Source: Dehalococcoidia bacterium UBA5748 (GTDB lineage Bacteria; Chloroflexota; Dehalococcoidia; Dehalococcoidales; UBA5627). Taken from it: 42,914 nt of DNA. Each line of letters begins with the position of its first letter. Position 1 is the first letter of the stretch. The notes under the pieces are model-generated. The model was not told the origin of the DNA, searched no databases, and saw only the letters and a list, made by a program, of their open reading frames with translations. The translations under genes and the position numbers were made by a program. Of the stretch, positions 41,901 through 42,914 are shown in pieces. The DNA is taken from assembly GCA_002419135.1 (NCBI GenBank), contig DIFM01000018.1, positions 1-42,914 on the forward strand. Reading direction: 5' to 3'.

Positions 41901-42245
41901 CTATACCGATAACTTATAACTGATAAGCCGATTAATGCTGACATTGGCTTCAGCTGCTTGTATTGCAATATTTCTATGTAAATCTTTAGGGATCCTTATA
42001 CTGAGATTGCCGGAATAATGCTTAGTTGCCAGAGGTTCGGGAACAGCTTCATTGTTAGCCTTCATATCCACGACTACATCCGCTACAACTTCTCTTATGC
42101 CACGTAAAGCTTCTTCTTGAGTACCTGCCAGCCAGCTTAAACCCGGAAACTCAGCACACAGCCCTACATATTCATTGTCTTCGCTTGACCATGTAACACG
42201 ATAGGTATAACAATCTTTTTCTAACACTTTATTTTTAACTGCCAT
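41901..42245 (-). CDS. hicB: HicB-family antitoxin
   Basis: 114 residues. The N-terminal half (YTYRVTWSSEDNEYVGLCAEFPGLSW) is the degenerate RNase-H-like HicB fold with the typical Gly-x-Cys-x-x-x-Pro-Gly-Leu turn. The C-terminal half (LSIRIPKDLHRNIAIQAAEAN) is a ribbon-helix-helix DNA-binding domain. It neutralises HicA and represses the operon. The first codons overlap the end of hicA by 11 bases, so translation is coupled. Confidence 0.85.
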   Translation of the reverse strand: MAVKNKVLEKDCYTYRVTWSSEDNEYVGLCAEFPGLSWLAGTQEEALRGIREVVADVVVDMKANNEAVPEPLATKHYSGNLSIRIPKDLHRNIAIQAAEANVSINRLISYKLSV

Positions 42246-42486
42246 CTTTTGCCTCCAGTTTCTCTATGGCTTTGATTACCTGCTTTACCTGATAAACTTT
42301 TGCTTTGCCATTATCATTCTGAATGTTTATTCTTGGGTTGCCTTTCCAGGGCATTTTATAAACACAATGCGAGCCTTTTTGTCGTGGTTCTCCAAAATAA
42401 TGATCGCAAATTTTACATAGGTCAGTAAATCGGACATCCTGCGGATTGTTTACCATTTGCTGATATATTTCTTCAACTGACCTCAT
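42235..42486 (-). CDS. hicA: HicA-family mRNA interferase toxin
   Basis: 83 residues from the ATG at 42486; an in-frame TTG at 42525 lies within the -35 box and is rejected. The double-stranded-RNA-binding-like HicA core is seen with the catalytic His in QKGSHCVYKMP, followed by VKQVIKAIEKLE. The first 25 residues are an unusual extension (VEEIYQQMVNNPQDVRFTDL). HicA cuts mRNA and stops growth unless bound by HicB. Gene order hicA then hicB is standard. No ribosome binding site is seen ahead of the ATG. Confidence 0.82.
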   Translation of the reverse strand: MRSVEEIYQQMVNNPQDVRFTDLCKICDHYFGEPRQKGSHCVYKMPWKGNPRINIQNDNGKAKVYQVKQVIKAIEKLEAKDGS

Positions 42487-42495
42487 TACAAATAT

Positions 42496-42525
42496 AATGG
42501 TATCACTATTAATACCATTCGTCAA
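42496..42525 (-). promoter_or_regulatory. hicAB promoter with palindromic operator
   Basis: On the minus strand TTGACG (42520-42525) and TACCAT (42497-42502) are 17 bases apart. An 8-bp perfect inverted repeat, AATGGTAT (42496-42503) and ATACCATT (42512-42519), fills the whole spacer and -10, with an 8-base gap. It is well placed for the HicB ribbon-helix-helix domain. Transcription would begin about 4 bases before the hicA ATG. Confidence 0.65.
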
Positions 42526-42528
42526 TAG

Positions 42529-42666
42529 TCCGGATTGCAGGATCTTAACATCAACTCTGATACCGGTGCCATTTTAACCGACGAATTAGAGGATTATAAC
42601 TATGAGGGGTTTATTGACCGCATTGTCCGCCTCGCCGCCCACCGCCACCCCGTTTGGGGGAGGTGA
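42529..42666 (+). pseudogene. Gene fragment without recognisable start
   Basis: An open frame from 42529 to the TGA at 42664-42666 reads LNINSDTGAILTDE, then YNYEGFIDRIVRLAAHRHPV. It has protein-like composition but no credible start or ribosome binding site and overlaps the hicAB promoter region. I recognise no family. It is probably a remnant of an older gene at this unstable end of the window. Confidence 0.3.
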
Positions 42667-42700
42667 CGTTTATAGCCTTTTAACAAGCGGTGCGAACTGA

Positions 42701-42814
42701 ATAAGAAGATTAAATGGTGCGCTATATGAGAAGCCAGAATCTATTGTCTCAGTTAAACAAGGGCTTAAAGAAGCCAAAGAGGGAGAGTTTTCGAAAGTTA
42801 ATATAACTGAATAA
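42701..42814 (+). pseudogene. Tail of a decayed antitoxin gene
   Basis: A frame from just after a stop at 42698-42700 to the TAA at 42812-42814 encodes ALYEKPESIVSVKQGLKEAK followed by EGEFSKVNITE. It lines up with the C-terminus of the intact antitoxin at 41282 (LWLYQNPEALASFNRGLEDV): shared L-Y-x-x-P-E, S, G-L, A, G and S-x-x-N positions. The N-terminal DNA-binding part is missing, so this is a truncated relic. No toxin partner follows before the window ends. Confidence 0.5.
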
Positions 42815-42892
42815 TATTATATTATTTATTGAATATTTAAGTTTCGGCGGTTGGAGTACTTGGGTGTGGTGATGTTAATATCGGTTGATAGC

Positions 42893-42913
42893 TAAGGAAA
42901 CTCTGAAAAAGTC
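42893..42913. repeat. Right-end inverted repeat, probable insertion-sequence terminus
   Basis: Carries CTCTGAAAAA and, read on the minus strand, matches 62-82 at 18 of 21 positions. It forms the outward-facing partner of the left-end repeat, and the window stops one base after it. The stretch 42815-42892 holds nothing I can assign. Confidence 0.5.
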
Positions 42914-42914
42914 C

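Noticed and set aside
1..42914. tRNA, rRNA, CRISPR array, prophage or biosynthetic cluster
   Set aside because: No cloverleaf with a TTCGA/TTCAA T-loop, no regularly spaced repeats, no capsid, integrase-type phage genes or large synthases were found by reading the sequence; the only tyrosine recombinase is a Xer-type housekeeping protein.

Overview
This is a 42.9 kb, AT-leaning bacterial chromosomal window, almost completely packed with housekeeping genes. The gene set looks most like Chloroflexota, class Dehalococcoidia. The reasons are a pyrR-pyrB-pyrC-carA-carB-pyrK cluster, an EF-G-like GTPase beside a SpoIIM-type membrane protein and pcm, several tiny zinc-ribbon proteins, and gaps filled with degenerate palindromic repeats. 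This placement is inferred from gene content and not proven; a Firmicutes-like lineage cannot be excluded. No rRNA, tRNA, CRISPR array, prophage or intact transposase was seen. Both window ends carry an outward-facing inverted repeat that resembles an insertion-sequence terminus, so the window is probably one assembly contig broken at a multicopy element.

Layout. 1-4.3 kb: an arsenic or metal-stress group (ArsR repressor with operator, ArsP-type permease, thioredoxin-like protein, and an arsenate reductase separated from them by a YgiQ radical-SAM gene). 4.3-13.4 kb: the pyrimidine operon. It is controlled by a well-formed PyrR-binding attenuator whose terminator abuts the pyrR start codon, and it is interrupted between carA and carB by a DUF559 nuclease gene and a pair of inverted repeats. 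13.4-17.9 kb: an alpha/beta hydrolase, a metallo-beta-lactamase-fold hydrolase, a nitrilase-family amidohydrolase, a small zinc ribbon and rimO. 17.9-22.3 kb: the least conventional part, with a three-repeat beta-domain protein, several very small genes, YjbQ, folE and a flavin reductase separated by repeat-laden gaps. 22.3-26 kb: thrC, hom and a PrsA/SurA-like foldase in one leftward unit. 26.2-29.3 kb: an NDP-sugar nucleotidyltransferase, prfA and prmC. 29.4-34.1 kb: a leftward run from a XerC/D recombinase through a tail-anchored small protein, pcm and spoIIM to an EF-G-like GTPase. 34.3-41.2 kb: an alanine-rich coiled-coil protein, uvrC, an unknown protein, a Cof-type phosphatase and mutS. 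41.2-42.8 kb: a toxin-antitoxin island with an AbrB-like/RelE-like pair, HicAB, and the decayed tail of another antitoxin.

How genes work together. PyrR senses uridine nucleotides and controls the first pyrimidine steps (carbamoyl phosphate, carbamoyl aspartate, dihydroorotate); PyrK would feed electrons to a PyrD encoded elsewhere. PrmC methylates the GGQ glutamine of release factor 1, encoded just upstream. Hom and ThrC bracket threonine synthesis from aspartate semialdehyde. UvrC and MutS are DNA-repair proteins lying close together.

The best candidates for something new are: the DUF559/inverted-repeat unit inside the pyr operon; promoters placed so that transcripts begin at the start codon (rimO and the AbrB/RelE pair); a 22-residue lysine-rich gene; an apparent AUA start at pyrK; and an EF-G-like GTPase with tyrosine in place of the catalytic histidine. 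I did not find a clearly novel multi-gene defence or metabolic system.
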